Part shown: positions 43,626 through 51,002 of the stretch, one piece after another
Layout: each line of letters starts with the position of its first letter
Position numbering within the stretch: the stretch's first letter is position 1
Origin: Krasilnikovia cinnamomea
Lineage (GTDB): Bacteria; Actinomycetota; Actinomycetes; Mycobacteriales; Micromonosporaceae
Length of the DNA stretch: 64,000 nucleotides
Direction of reading: 5' to 3'
Assembly: GCF_004217545.1 (NCBI RefSeq)
Contig: NZ_SHKY01000001.1
Span: 7,316,001 to 7,380,000 of the forward strand
Translations under genes and position numbers: made by a program
The notes under the pieces: model-generated
Told to the model about the DNA's origin: nothing
Seen by the model: the letters and a program-made list of their open reading frames with translations, nothing else
Databases searched by the model: none

Positions 43626-46574
43626 ATGGGCTACGGGCTCGGCGTGGATCTCGGCACCACGCACACCGCTGCGGCGATCCGGGTGGACGGGCGCGTCGAA
43701 CCCGTCCACCTGGGCAGCCGCCGACCCGAGATCCCCTCGGTGGTCTACCTGCGCGACGACGGCGAGATGCTCGTCGGCGAGGCGGCCCAGCGGCGCGGCG
43801 ACGCGGACCCGCCCCGGCTGGCCCGCGAGTTCAAGCGGCGGCTCGGCGACCCCGTGCCGGTGCTGCTCGGCGGCGCGCCCTTCTCCGCCCACGCCCTCAC
43901 CGCCCGGCTGCTGACCCAGGTCGTCGAGACCGTCAGCCGCACCCAGGAGGCGGCCCCCGAGCGCATCGTCGTGACACATCCGGCGAACTGGGGGCCGTAC
44001 AAGCGGGAACTGCTGGCCCAGGCCGCGCAGCTCGCCGACGTCGGCGCGGTGACGCTGCGGCCGGAACCGGAGGCGGCGGCGGTCCGCTTCGCGGCCACCG
44101 CCCGGGTCACACCCGGCGAGATCGTCGCCGTGTACGACCTGGGCGGCGGCACCTTCGACGCGGCCGTGCTGCGCAAGACCACGGACGGGTTCGCGCTGCT
44201 CGGCGAGCCGGAAGGCATCGAACAGCTCGGTGGCATCGACTTCGACGAGGCGATCCTCGAACACGTACGCGACACGCTCGGCTCCGCGCTCGACGGCCTC
44301 GACCTCGCCGACGAGCACGTCACCGAGGCCCTGGTGCGGCTGCGCAGGGACTGCGTCGAGGCCAAGGAGAGCCTGTCGTACGACACGGAGGCCGTGCTCG
44401 GGGTGGCACTGCCGCACCTGCACACCCGGGTCCGGATCAACCGCGCCGAGTTCGAGGCCATGATCGGGCCGGCGCTCGGCGAGACCGTGGCGGCGATGCG
44501 GCGGGCACTGCGGTCCGCCGGGATCGCGCCGCAGGAGCTGCGGTGCATCGTGCTGGCGGGCGGCTCCGCGCGGATCCCCCTGGTGACCGAGCTGTTGACC
44601 GAGCACTTCCAGCGGCCGCTCAGCCTGGACGAGCAGCCGGAACTCGGCATCGCCCTGGGCGCCGCCCGGCTCAGCGGGCTCGGCGACGAACCCGCCGGTG
44701 ATCGAGCCGCCGCCCCCCGTCTGGCGGCCGCCGGCACGGCGCCCGCAGCACCGACCTCGCCAGAGTCGCCTGACCCGGTGCCCCTACCTGTGGGCGCGGC
44801 GGTTCCGGGCCCGCAGGCCGCTCCGGCCACCCTGCTGCAGCCTGCCGCGGACGGGGGTAGGGCGAGGCCGGGCGGGACCGCCGCACCGGTCCTCGACCGG
44901 CTCACCGCCGCAGGCGCCGCGCGCCAGCCCGGCCGCACGGACGACCCCCACACCACCGGCGAGTTGCGCCGCACCCTCGCCAGGCCGGGTACGCGGCGAC
45001 GCGCGCTGCGCTGGGCCGCCCTGGCCGGTGGCGTGGCCGCCGCCGTCGTCGGCGTCACCGCGGTCGTGGCCTGGCCGCGCGGTGACAGCGGGGCCGCCTC
45101 GGGCGGAGGATTCGCCGCCTACGAACACTCGGCCGCCACCGTGCTGTGGCGCCGCGACACCGGCGGCGCGGCGACCGGGCCGCCCACGGTCACGGCGGAG
45201 CGGGTCGTGCTGGGCGGCGCGGACGGGGTGATCCGCGCGTTCCGCCGCGCCGACGGGCAGCCGGCATGGACCTACCGGGCCGGCGCCCGCGTGTCCGTCG
45301 CGGCCCGGGTCGCCGGTGGCACGGTGCTGGCGAGCACGGCGGCCGGTGAAATCCTCGGCCTCGACGCCGGGTCGGGCGCGCGGCGGTGGCGCCGCACCAC
45401 CGGCACCACCATCGACGCCCCGCCGACCGTCGCCGGCAAGCACGTCTACGCGGGTGGGCGCGACGGCGTCGTCTACCGGTACGAGGCGGCCGGCGGGCAG
45501 CACCGCACCCGGGTGTGGACCGGTGGCGAGATCCGCACCGCTCCGGCGGTCCGGGGCTCGGTGGCGGTCGTCGCCGCGACCGACGGGCGGTTGTACGGGT
45601 CCGCCCAGGGCCGGCGCTGGCGGACCGCGGTGGGCCGGATCGCCGGTGCGCCGCAACTGGTGGGCCAGAACGCCTGCGTGCCGCTGAACGACGGTGCCGT
45701 CCGCTGCGTACGCGCCGCCGACGGCGCGCCGACCAGCCGCATCGAGCTGCCCGGCACCGGACTGGCCCGGCCGGTCGGCGGCGACGGCGTGGTGTTCGCG
45801 GCGGGCGCCGACGGCAGCGTGGGGTCCTGGGACGCGCACACGGGAGCCAGCCGCTGGCGACTGCCACCGCTGGCCCGGGCGGGAGCCCACGGGGTCCCGG
45901 CGGCCGCGTTCACGGCCGCGCCGTCCGCTTCCGCGCCCGCACCGGCGCCCTCCGGGTTTCCGGCGGTGCGCGCGGGCGAGTTGAACGTCGCCTACCCGGA
46001 CGGACGGCTGCTCGGCGTCGACGCGGGCACCGGGGTCCCGCGATGGGAGCTGGCCGTGGCGGACACCTTCGGCGACGCGCCGTCCGGCGACGCGGCCGGG
46101 GTGTTCGCGACCGGCTCGACCGGAACCCTGTACGCCGTGCGCCCGCCGTCCCCGGCAGCCTCCGCGACCGGCCCGGCGGGAGCCTCCGGGAACTCGTCCG
46201 GCACCTCCCCGGGAACCCTTGTCGATCATGGCGCACCTCCGGGCACGGCTGCCGCGACGGGGACCGGAACCGGGGACGACACCGGGAACGGGGGCGTGCC
46301 CGGATCGGCCGGGCCGCCGCCGGACGCCGCGACCTCCGCGCGGAACCCGTGGCCGCCCGCGACCACCGCCGGCACCGGACCGCCGCCGATGGCCACGACC
46401 GCGCCGCCGGGGCCGGTGGTCACGACGACCCTTCGACCGCCGACCGACCCGGTCCCGCGGACCACGCGCCCGACCTTGAATCCCGACTGGGAACCGCCCA
46501 CGCTCCCCACGCCCCGGCGTCCCGTGGGTGGTCTCGTGCCGCCCAACGTTTCCCGCCCCCGGCCGGCCGGGTAG
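43626..46574 (+). CDS. Hsp70-domain protein fused to a membrane segment and PQQ-type beta-propeller
   Basis: This 982-residue multidomain protein starts with an Hsp70/actin-fold ATPase at residues 1-360: VDLGTTHTAAAI (phosphate 1), VVTHPANWGPYKREL, AVYDLGGGTFDAAVL (phosphate 2) and VLAGGSARIPLVTELL (adenosine). There is no Hsp70 peptide-binding domain. A low-complexity Pro/Ala linker leads to one membrane helix (about 460-483). A PQQ-like propeller follows at about 500-830, with repeats such as VLASTAAGEILGLDAGSGARRW and VYAGGRDGVVYRYEAAGG. A Pro/Thr/Gly-rich tail ends the protein. The layout suggests a cytoplasmic ATPase that is coupled to an outside sensor or binding module. No function is established for this architecture. 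Confidence 0.88.
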   Translation: MGYGLGVDLGTTHTAAAIRVDGRVEPVHLGSRRPEIPSVVYLRDDGEMLVGEAAQRRGDADPPRLAREFKRRLGDPVPVLLGGAPFSAHALTARLLTQVVETVSRTQEAAPERIVVTHPANWGPYKRELLAQAAQLADVGAVTLRPEPEAAAVRFAATARVTPGEIVAVYDLGGGTFDAAVLRKTTDGFALLGEPEGIEQLGGIDFDEAILEHVRDTLGSALDGLDLADEHVTEALVRLRRDCVEAKESLSYDTEAVLGVALPHLHTRVRINRAEFEAMIGPALGETVAAMRRALRSAGIAPQELRCIVLAGGSARIPLVTELLTEHFQRPLSLDEQPELGIALGAARLSGLGDEPAGDRAAAPRLAAAGTAPAAPTSPESPDPVPLPVGAAVPGPQAAPATLLQPAADGGRARPGGTAAPVLDRLTAAGAARQPGRTDDPHTTGELRRTLARPGTRRRALRWAALAGGVAAAVVGVTAVVAWPRGDSGAASGGGFAAYEHSAATVLWRRDTGGAATGPPTVTAERVVLGGADGVIRAFRRADGQPAWTYRAGARVSVAARVAGGTVLASTAAGEILGLDAGSGARRWRRTTGTTIDAPPTVAGKHVYAGGRDGVVYRYEAAGGQHRTRVWTGGEIRTAPAVRGSVAVVAATDGRLYGSAQGRRWRTAVGRIAGAPQLVGQNACVPLNDGAVRCVRAADGAPTSRIELPGTGLARPVGGDGVVFAAGADGSVGSWDAHTGASRWRLPPLARAGAHGVPAAAFTAAPSASAPAPAPSGFPAVRAGELNVAYPDGRLLGVDAGTGVPRWELAVADTFGDAPSGDAAGVFATGSTGTLYAVRPPSPAASATGPAGASGNSSGTSPGTLVDHGAPPGTAAATGTGTGDDTGNGGVPGSAGPPPDAATSARNPWPPATTAGTGPPPMATTAPPGPVVTTTLRPPTDPVPRTTRPTLNPDWEPPTLPTPRRPVGGLVPPNVSRPRPAG

Positions 46575-46583
46575 GCCCCTGGC

Positions 46584-46850
46584 ATGCCGATCGGAGCGCA
46601 ACCTCCGGACCGACGCGGGACGGTCGGGCACCCGTACAGTGCGCTGAATCTGCGTCTGGTGCTGGCGCTGTTCGGTGTCGTCGTCTGCTCGGTGCTGGCC
46701 GTGTGGCTGTGGCGCGGCGGCTGGACCGTGCCGGGCTGGCTACTGGCCGCCTGGGCGGTGGTGGCCGCGGTCGATGCCGTGGTGGTGCAGGTGCGGCGCC
46801 GCGCCCGGCGGCGCGCGGAGGGCGGGCGCGACCACTCGCTGTTCGAGTAG
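46584..46850 (+). CDS. Small membrane protein, DUF6343-like
   Basis: This 88-residue protein has two membrane helices (residues about 24-45 and 50-68), an N-terminal cytoplasmic stretch with HPYSALNLRLVLALFG, and a basic C-terminal tail. The arrangement is that of the actinobacterial DUF6343 family, which has no known role. It starts nine bases after the Hsp70-propeller stop and is probably co-expressed with it. Confidence 0.75.
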   Translation: MPIGAQPPDRRGTVGHPYSALNLRLVLALFGVVVCSVLAVWLWRGGWTVPGWLLAAWAVVAAVDAVVVQVRRRARRRAEGGRDHSLFE

Positions 46851-46858
46851 CGGCGTGG

Positions 46859-47596
46859 TCAGCCGGGCGGCGGCAGGACCCCGTAGATGAGCGCGGTGGA
46901 GCCGGAGCCGTGGCGGTTGATCTGGCCGCCGCACAGGACGTACGCGCCGGTGGCGGGCAGGGACGCGAGGTTGGCGAGGATCTCCAGGCTGATCCGGCGT
47001 CGCCGGTAGAGCAGTTTGGACACCGCGTACGTGCGGTCGGTGCCCGGGTCGGGCCCGAAGGTGTCGGTGCCGAGCGCGCCGTTGCGGCCGAGCCGCCCGG
47101 TGTCCACCAGCCACTGGAGCGCCGCCACGCTGAAGCCGGGCTGGTGCCGCACGCCGTCGGCGTCGTACCGGTGGAAGGCGTCCGTGCCCCAGTGTGACTC
47201 CCAGCCGGTCCACATGATGACGGCGGCGCCGTCCGGGATGCGGCCGTGCGCGTTCTCGAAGTCCCGCAGGTCCGCCACCGTCATCGCGTAGTCGGGGTCG
47301 GCGGCGCACCGGTCCCGCATGTCGATCTTGACGGCGGGCAGGAAGAGGTCGTTCGGCTCCAGGTCGTCGGCCAGCGCCTCACCGTCGGTGAAATGCCCGG
47401 GGGCACCCCAGTGCGTGCCGGTGTGCTCGCCCTCGCGGACGTACTGAAGGTAATAGCCGTCGTCGGCGATCGTCGCGGCCGTCTCCAACGTGAACGGTGG
47501 ATCGCCGGGGAACAGGCACGTGGTCGCGGGATCGTTGACGTGCGACAGGCTGACCAGCCTGATCCGCCCCAGCGGAGACCGCGCGGTGTCGCCCAT
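46859..47596 (-). CDS. Cyclase/kynurenine-formamidase-like family protein
   Basis: This 245-residue protein is of the PF04199 cyclase family. It shows SLSHVNDPATTCLFPGDPP near the N-terminus, the metal-binding region EHTGTHWGAPGHF at residues 57-69 (H58, H62 and H68), VKIDMRD near residue 95, MWTGWESHWG near residue 135, and TDTFGPDPGTD near residue 185. The usual HxGTHxDxPxH motif has Gly at position 64 instead of Asp. The metal site may therefore be altered. The substrate is unknown; hydrolysis of an amide, as in kynurenine formamidase, is one possibility. The start is the ATG at 47596, since sequence upstream is not conserved. Confidence 0.8.
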   Translation of the reverse strand: MGDTARSPLGRIRLVSLSHVNDPATTCLFPGDPPFTLETAATIADDGYYLQYVREGEHTGTHWGAPGHFTDGEALADDLEPNDLFLPAVKIDMRDRCAADPDYAMTVADLRDFENAHGRIPDGAAVIMWTGWESHWGTDAFHRYDADGVRHQPGFSVAALQWLVDTGRLGRNGALGTDTFGPDPGTDRTYAVSKLLYRRRRISLEILANLASLPATGAYVLCGGQINRHGSGSTALIYGVLPPPG

Positions 47597-47674
47597 GGGC
47601 CGCCCCCTGTCTCTCCAGACACGAACCCTAGTTCGTGGCCCGCGACGCATCCGGGGCGCCGTAGGGTGCTGGTC

Positions 47675-47998
47675 TTGGACGAGATGGTGCCCGACGACCT
47701 GCCGGTGGTCACGACGCTGGGCCGGATCGCGGCGGCACGGCCGTGGCTGGCCGCGCTGCCGGCGCTGATCGCCGAGGTGCGCGAGCGGTTCGGGGTACGG
47801 CTGGGCCCGCCCTGGCACGCGGGCAGCTGCAGCTGGGTGGCACCCGCCGAACTACCCGACGGCACGCCCGCCGTGGTGAAGATCGGCTGGCCACACCGCG
47901 AGATGTACGGCGAGCCCGTGGCGCTGCGCCGATGGGCCGGGCGGGGCGCGGTCCATCTCCTGGCACACGGGCCGAGTGGGCCGATGACCGGTCTGTGA
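47675..47998 (+). pseudogene. Truncated aminoglycoside/hydroxyurea phosphotransferase
   Basis: The product begins with an APH-fold N-lobe of the StrB/hydroxyurea-kinase type: LPALIAEVRERFGVRLGPPWHAGSCSWVAPAELPDG (read in two parts), VVKIGWPHREMYGEPVALRRW and AVHLLAHG. It stops about 108 codons in, before the catalytic HGD loop and the magnesium-binding region. Full-length relatives are about 300 residues. The promoter-like TAGGGT with seven bases to the TTG start is still visible, with an ATG at 47684 as an alternative. The protein cannot be an active kinase. Confidence 0.7.
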
Positions 47999-48022
47999 CA
48001 ACCGTGGCGGCCGGGGACCGAT

Positions 48023-48577
48023 TCAGGCCGCGCCGATCGGTTTGTAGAAGAAGCTGCAGTCGCGCAGCGACCCGCTCGGCTCCAGGGCGTAGTCGGGCAC
48101 GATCCCGTAGCGCGACCAGCCCGCCGCCAGGTACAGCCGCTCGGCGGGGCTGGCGGTCTCGGTGTCCAGCAGCAGCAGGGTGATCCCGGCGCGGGCGGCC
48201 GCGTCCTCGGCGGTGGACAGCAGCCGGCGGCCGAGCCCGTGGCCCCGGTCCCGCCGGTGCACCGCCAGCTTGACCACCTCGGCGCGATGCCGGGCGTTCG
48301 CCTTGCCCGCGTACGCGAGGCTGATCGTGCCGCTGATCCCGGCGGGACCGCGCGACGCCCAGACGGCGAGGCTGCCGTCGGCGAGCGCGGAGCGCTGCGT
48401 CTGCCACCACGCGGCGGCCTCGGCCGGGCTGAACGGGGCGACGAACCCGACCGAGGCGCCCCCGGCGACCGCGTCGGCCAGCACCTCGGCCAGCCCGGGG
48501 ACGGCGGCGTCGAAGCTCGCCGGGGTCAGGCGTTCGATCACGTGCGGCACGGTCGCCTGCTGCGCCGGGGTGCTCAT
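48023..48577 (-). CDS. GNAT-family N-acetyltransferase
   Basis: This 184-residue acetyltransferase carries AEVVKLAVHRRDRGHGLGRRLLSTAED near residue 105, split over motif A with the Q/RxxGxG/A loop. LLLLDTETASPAERLYLAAGWSRYG near residue 135 is motif B. It resembles the group that acetylates small amines, including antibiotics. It is the second gene of a unit with the XRE-cupin regulator, whose stop it overlaps by four bases, so the regulator probably controls it. Confidence 0.88.
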   Translation of the reverse strand: MSTPAQQATVPHVIERLTPASFDAAVPGLAEVLADAVAGGASVGFVAPFSPAEAAAWWQTQRSALADGSLAVWASRGPAGISGTISLAYAGKANARHRAEVVKLAVHRRDRGHGLGRRLLSTAEDAAARAGITLLLLDTETASPAERLYLAAGWSRYGIVPDYALEPSGSLRDCSFFYKPIGAA

Positions 48578-49137
48578 GGCAGCACCACGAAGACGGCGTA
48601 GCGGACCGGCTCCGGGCCCGGGTTGCGGAACCGGGTCCCGCCCCAGAGCCGGAACCGCAGGCACTCCCCGGCGCCGATCTCGTGGCGGCGGCCGTCGTCG
48701 GTGAGCTCCAGCGTCCCGTCGAGCACCCAGACGTGCTGTTCCAGGCCGGGCACGGGCGGCGCCTCGTACGTGATGTCGGCGCCCGGTCGCAGCCGCCCCT
48801 CGACGACCTCGCCGCGCAGGCCCGGCCGTGGCGGGGAGATCAGCCGCCGGGTGAACCCGGAGGCCTCGTCGCGCCACACCGGCTGGTCGTCGGCGCGGAC
48901 CAGCTCGGCCGGGGCCGCCTCCACCTCGGCCAGCAGGGCCGACATGGTGCGTTCGTACGCGGTGCACAGCCGCCCGAGCAGGGCGGCGGTGGGGCTGATC
49001 TCGCCGCGCTCCAGCCGGGACAGGGTGGAGCGGCTGATGCCGGTGCGGGACGCCAGGTCGTCGAGGGACCAGCCGCGCTCGCCCCGCAGCGCGCCGAGCC
49101 GCACGGCCAGCCGGTCGTCCACCGTCTCTGTTCTCAT
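48574..49137 (-). CDS. XRE-family regulator with C-terminal cupin
   Basis: This 187-residue regulator has an N-terminal XRE HTH (RLGALRGERGWSLDDLASRTG, then ISRSTLSRLERGEISPTAALL) and a C-terminal small cupin (HVWVLDGTLELT, then IGAGECLRFRLWGGTRFRNPG), which usually binds the effector. It heads the unit with the acetyltransferase gene. The ATG at 49137 is chosen as the family start. TAGGAT lies exactly seven bases upstream, suggesting a leaderless message. Confidence 0.87.
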   Translation of the reverse strand: MRTETVDDRLAVRLGALRGERGWSLDDLASRTGISRSTLSRLERGEISPTAALLGRLCTAYERTMSALLAEVEAAPAELVRADDQPVWRDEASGFTRRLISPPRPGLRGEVVEGRLRPGADITYEAPPVPGLEQHVWVLDGTLELTDDGRRHEIGAGECLRFRLWGGTRFRNPGPEPVRYAVFVVLP

Positions 49138-49144
49138 ATCGGGG

Positions 49145-49150
49145 ATCCTA
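49145..49150 (-). promoter_or_regulatory. -10 element of the XRE-cupin gene
   Basis: TAGGAT on the minus strand stands seven bases before the ATG. There is no good Shine-Dalgarno site, so a leaderless transcript is likely. Confidence 0.4.
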
Positions 49151-49192
49151 TCCCACATTCGAGACAGTGCCGACCGGTCTAGCGTGGGAAGG

Positions 49193-50293
49193 GTGGTGAG
49201 TCTCGCCCTGTGCGGCGACGTGATGCTCGGACGCGGCATCGATCAGATCCTCGGCCACCCCGGCGCGCCCGAGCTGTGGGAGACCTACGTACGCGACGCG
49301 CGCGACTACGTCCGCCTGGCCGAGGCGGTCAACGGGCCCGTGCCGCGCGGGGCGGACCCGCGCTGGCCGTGGGGCGACGCCCTGCCCCACCTGCTCGACG
49401 CGGACGTGCGGGTGCTCAACCTGGAGACCGCGGTGACCGCCGGGGGCACACCGGCCGCGGGCAAGGGCATCCACTACCGCCTGCACCCGGCGAACCTGCC
49501 CTGCCTGCGCGCCGCCCGCCCGGACGTGTGCGTGCTGGCGAACAACCACGTGCTCGACTTCGGCGCGGACGGACTCGTGGACACCCTCGCCGCGCTGCGG
49601 GCGGGCGGCCTGGCCACGGCCGGGGCGGGCGCGGACGCCGCCGCCGCGTGGCGCCCCGCGCCGGTCGCGTCGGGACCGGGCCGGGTCGTCGTGCTGGCCG
49701 CGGGGCTGCCGTCAAGCGGCATTCCGGCCGGGTGGGCGGCGACCGCGGAGGGGCCGGGCGTCGCGTACGTGCCCGAACCCTCGGCTGCCTGGGCGCGGCG
49801 GATCGCGGCGGAGATCGAGGCGGCGCGGCGTCCCGGCGATCTCGTCGTGGCCAGCCTCCACTGGGGAGGCAACTGGGGCTATCAGGTCGCGCACGACGAA
49901 CGGCGTTTCGCCCACGCCCTGATCGACGGCGGGGCCGACGTCGTGCACGGCCATTCGTCGCACCACCCGCGCCCGGTCGAACTGCACCACGGACGGCTGA
50001 TCCTGTACGGCTGCGGCGACCTGATCAACGACTACGAGGGCATCGGCGGGCACGAGCGGTACCGCGCCGACCTGCGGCTGGTGTACCTGGCGGAGCTCGA
50101 GGCGACCGACGGGACGCTGACCGGCCTGCGCCTGGTGCCGCTGCAGGCCCGGCGGCTGCGGCTGGAACGCGCCACGGCCGGGGAGACGGCATGGCTGCGG
50201 GACACCCTGGACGAGATCAGCGAGCCGTACGGCATCCGGATGGGCACCGGGACCGACGGAACCCTGACCGCGCTATTTGACAGTGACATATGA
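49193..50293 (+). CDS. CapA-family metallophosphoesterase
   Basis: This 366-residue protein has the CapA/PgsA calcineurin-like fold: SLALCGDVMLGRGI at the N-terminus, VRVLNLETAVT near residue 85, CVLANNHVLDFG near residue 115, VVASLHWGGNWGY near residue 215 and VVHGHSSHHPRPVE near residue 250. Family members take part in poly-gamma-glutamate or capsule assembly, but there is no signal peptide or cap neighbour here, so a cytoplasmic phosphatase role is also possible. The GTG at 49193 has TAGCGT seven bases upstream. The 3' end overlaps the promoter of the MerR gene. Confidence 0.85.
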   Translation: MVSLALCGDVMLGRGIDQILGHPGAPELWETYVRDARDYVRLAEAVNGPVPRGADPRWPWGDALPHLLDADVRVLNLETAVTAGGTPAAGKGIHYRLHPANLPCLRAARPDVCVLANNHVLDFGADGLVDTLAALRAGGLATAGAGADAAAAWRPAPVASGPGRVVVLAAGLPSSGIPAGWAATAEGPGVAYVPEPSAAWARRIAAEIEAARRPGDLVVASLHWGGNWGYQVAHDERRFAHALIDGGADVVHGHSSHHPRPVELHHGRLILYGCGDLINDYEGIGGHERYRADLRLVYLAELEATDGTLTGLRLVPLQARRLRLERATAGETAWLRDTLDEISEPYGIRMGTGTDGTLTALFDSDI

Positions 50294-50305
50294 CAGTGTC
50301 ATTGT
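50277..50305 (+). promoter_or_regulatory. MerR-type promoter
   Basis: TTGACA (50277-50282), a 17-base spacer and CATTGT (50300-50305) lie seven bases before the ATG of the MerR gene. A 24-bp dyad fills the space from the -35 box to the -10 box. Confidence 0.55.
50278..50301. promoter_or_regulatory. 24-bp dyad operator of the MerR-VWA operon
   Basis: The dyad begins with TGACA and ends with TGTCA; it contains two direct TGACAGTG repeats and a central CATATG. Twenty of 24 positions are symmetric. It spans the promoter spacer, as MerR operators do, which suggests autoregulation. Confidence 0.6.
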
Positions 50306-50312
50306 GGTGGGC

Positions 50313-51002
50313 ATGTGGACGATGGACGAGCTGGTGGAGCGCGTACGCCTGGCCCTGGCGGCGCAGTACCCCGGCGCGCCCAACGGCCGCATCCGGGATC
50401 TGCCCGACCGCCGGGCGATCCGGTGGTACGCCACCACCGGGCTGGTCGACCGCCCCGCCGCGATGCGCGGGCGCACGGCGCTCTACGGGCCCCGCCACCT
50501 GCTGCAACTCGTGGCGCTCAAGCGGCGCCAGGCGGCGGGACGCAGCCTCGCCGAGATCCAGGCCGAGCTGGCCGGCGCCGGTGACGCCCAGCTCGCCGAG
50601 ATCGCCCGGATCCCGCCGGACCTGCTAGCCGGGGCCGACCCGGCCACCAGCGCCGAGCCGCCACGGACCCGGTTCTGGGCGGACCCCCCAGCACCGCCAA
50701 GCCGGGCTCGGCCCGCACCGGCACCGCCCGAGACGGTGCTGCCCACCGAGACGGCGCTGCCCACCGAGGCGGCGCTGCCCACCGAGACGGCGCTGGCCGC
50801 CGGAACGCCGCTGCCCACCGAGGCGGCGCTGGCCGCCGGAACGCCGCTGGCCGGGGTGGCGCTCGGTGGCGGGGCGGTGCTGCTGGTGCCGGGCAGCCCG
50901 CGCGCCGCCGACCTCGCCGACATCGCCACCGCCGCCCAACCCCTGATCGACCTGCTCGCCACTCGCGGCCTGCTCGCCACCAACGATGGGAGTCCCCGAT
51001 GA
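50313..51002 (+). CDS. MerR-family regulator with Pro/Thr/Ala repeat
   Basis: This 229-residue protein has an N-terminal MerR HTH (IRDLPDRRAIRWYATTGLVDRP, then RTALYGPRHLLQLVALKRRQAAGRSL and IQAELAG). A long linker contains tandem six-residue repeats of the type ALPTET/ALPTEA. The C-terminal region is hydrophobic and ends in TAAQPLIDLLATRGLL. There is no cysteine effector site. It overlaps the VIT/VWA gene by four bases, so the two are coupled. The ATG at 50313 (leaderless position) is taken as the start; 50277 is also open but lies in the promoter. Confidence 0.82.
   Translation: MWTMDELVERVRLALAAQYPGAPNGRIRDLPDRRAIRWYATTGLVDRPAAMRGRTALYGPRHLLQLVALKRRQAAGRSLAEIQAELAGAGDAQLAEIARIPPDLLAGADPATSAEPPRTRFWADPPAPPSRARPAPAPPETVLPTETALPTEAALPTETALAAGTPLPTEAALAAGTPLAGVALGGGAVLLVPGSPRAADLADIATAAQPLIDLLATRGLLATNDGSPR
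50730..50855 (+). repeat. Tandem repeat inside the MerR gene
   Basis: About seven imperfect copies of an 18-base unit of the type GAGACGGCGCTGCCCACC encode ALPTET-like residues; later copies alternate with GCCGCCGGAACGCCGCTG. The repeat number could vary between strains. Confidence 0.7.
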
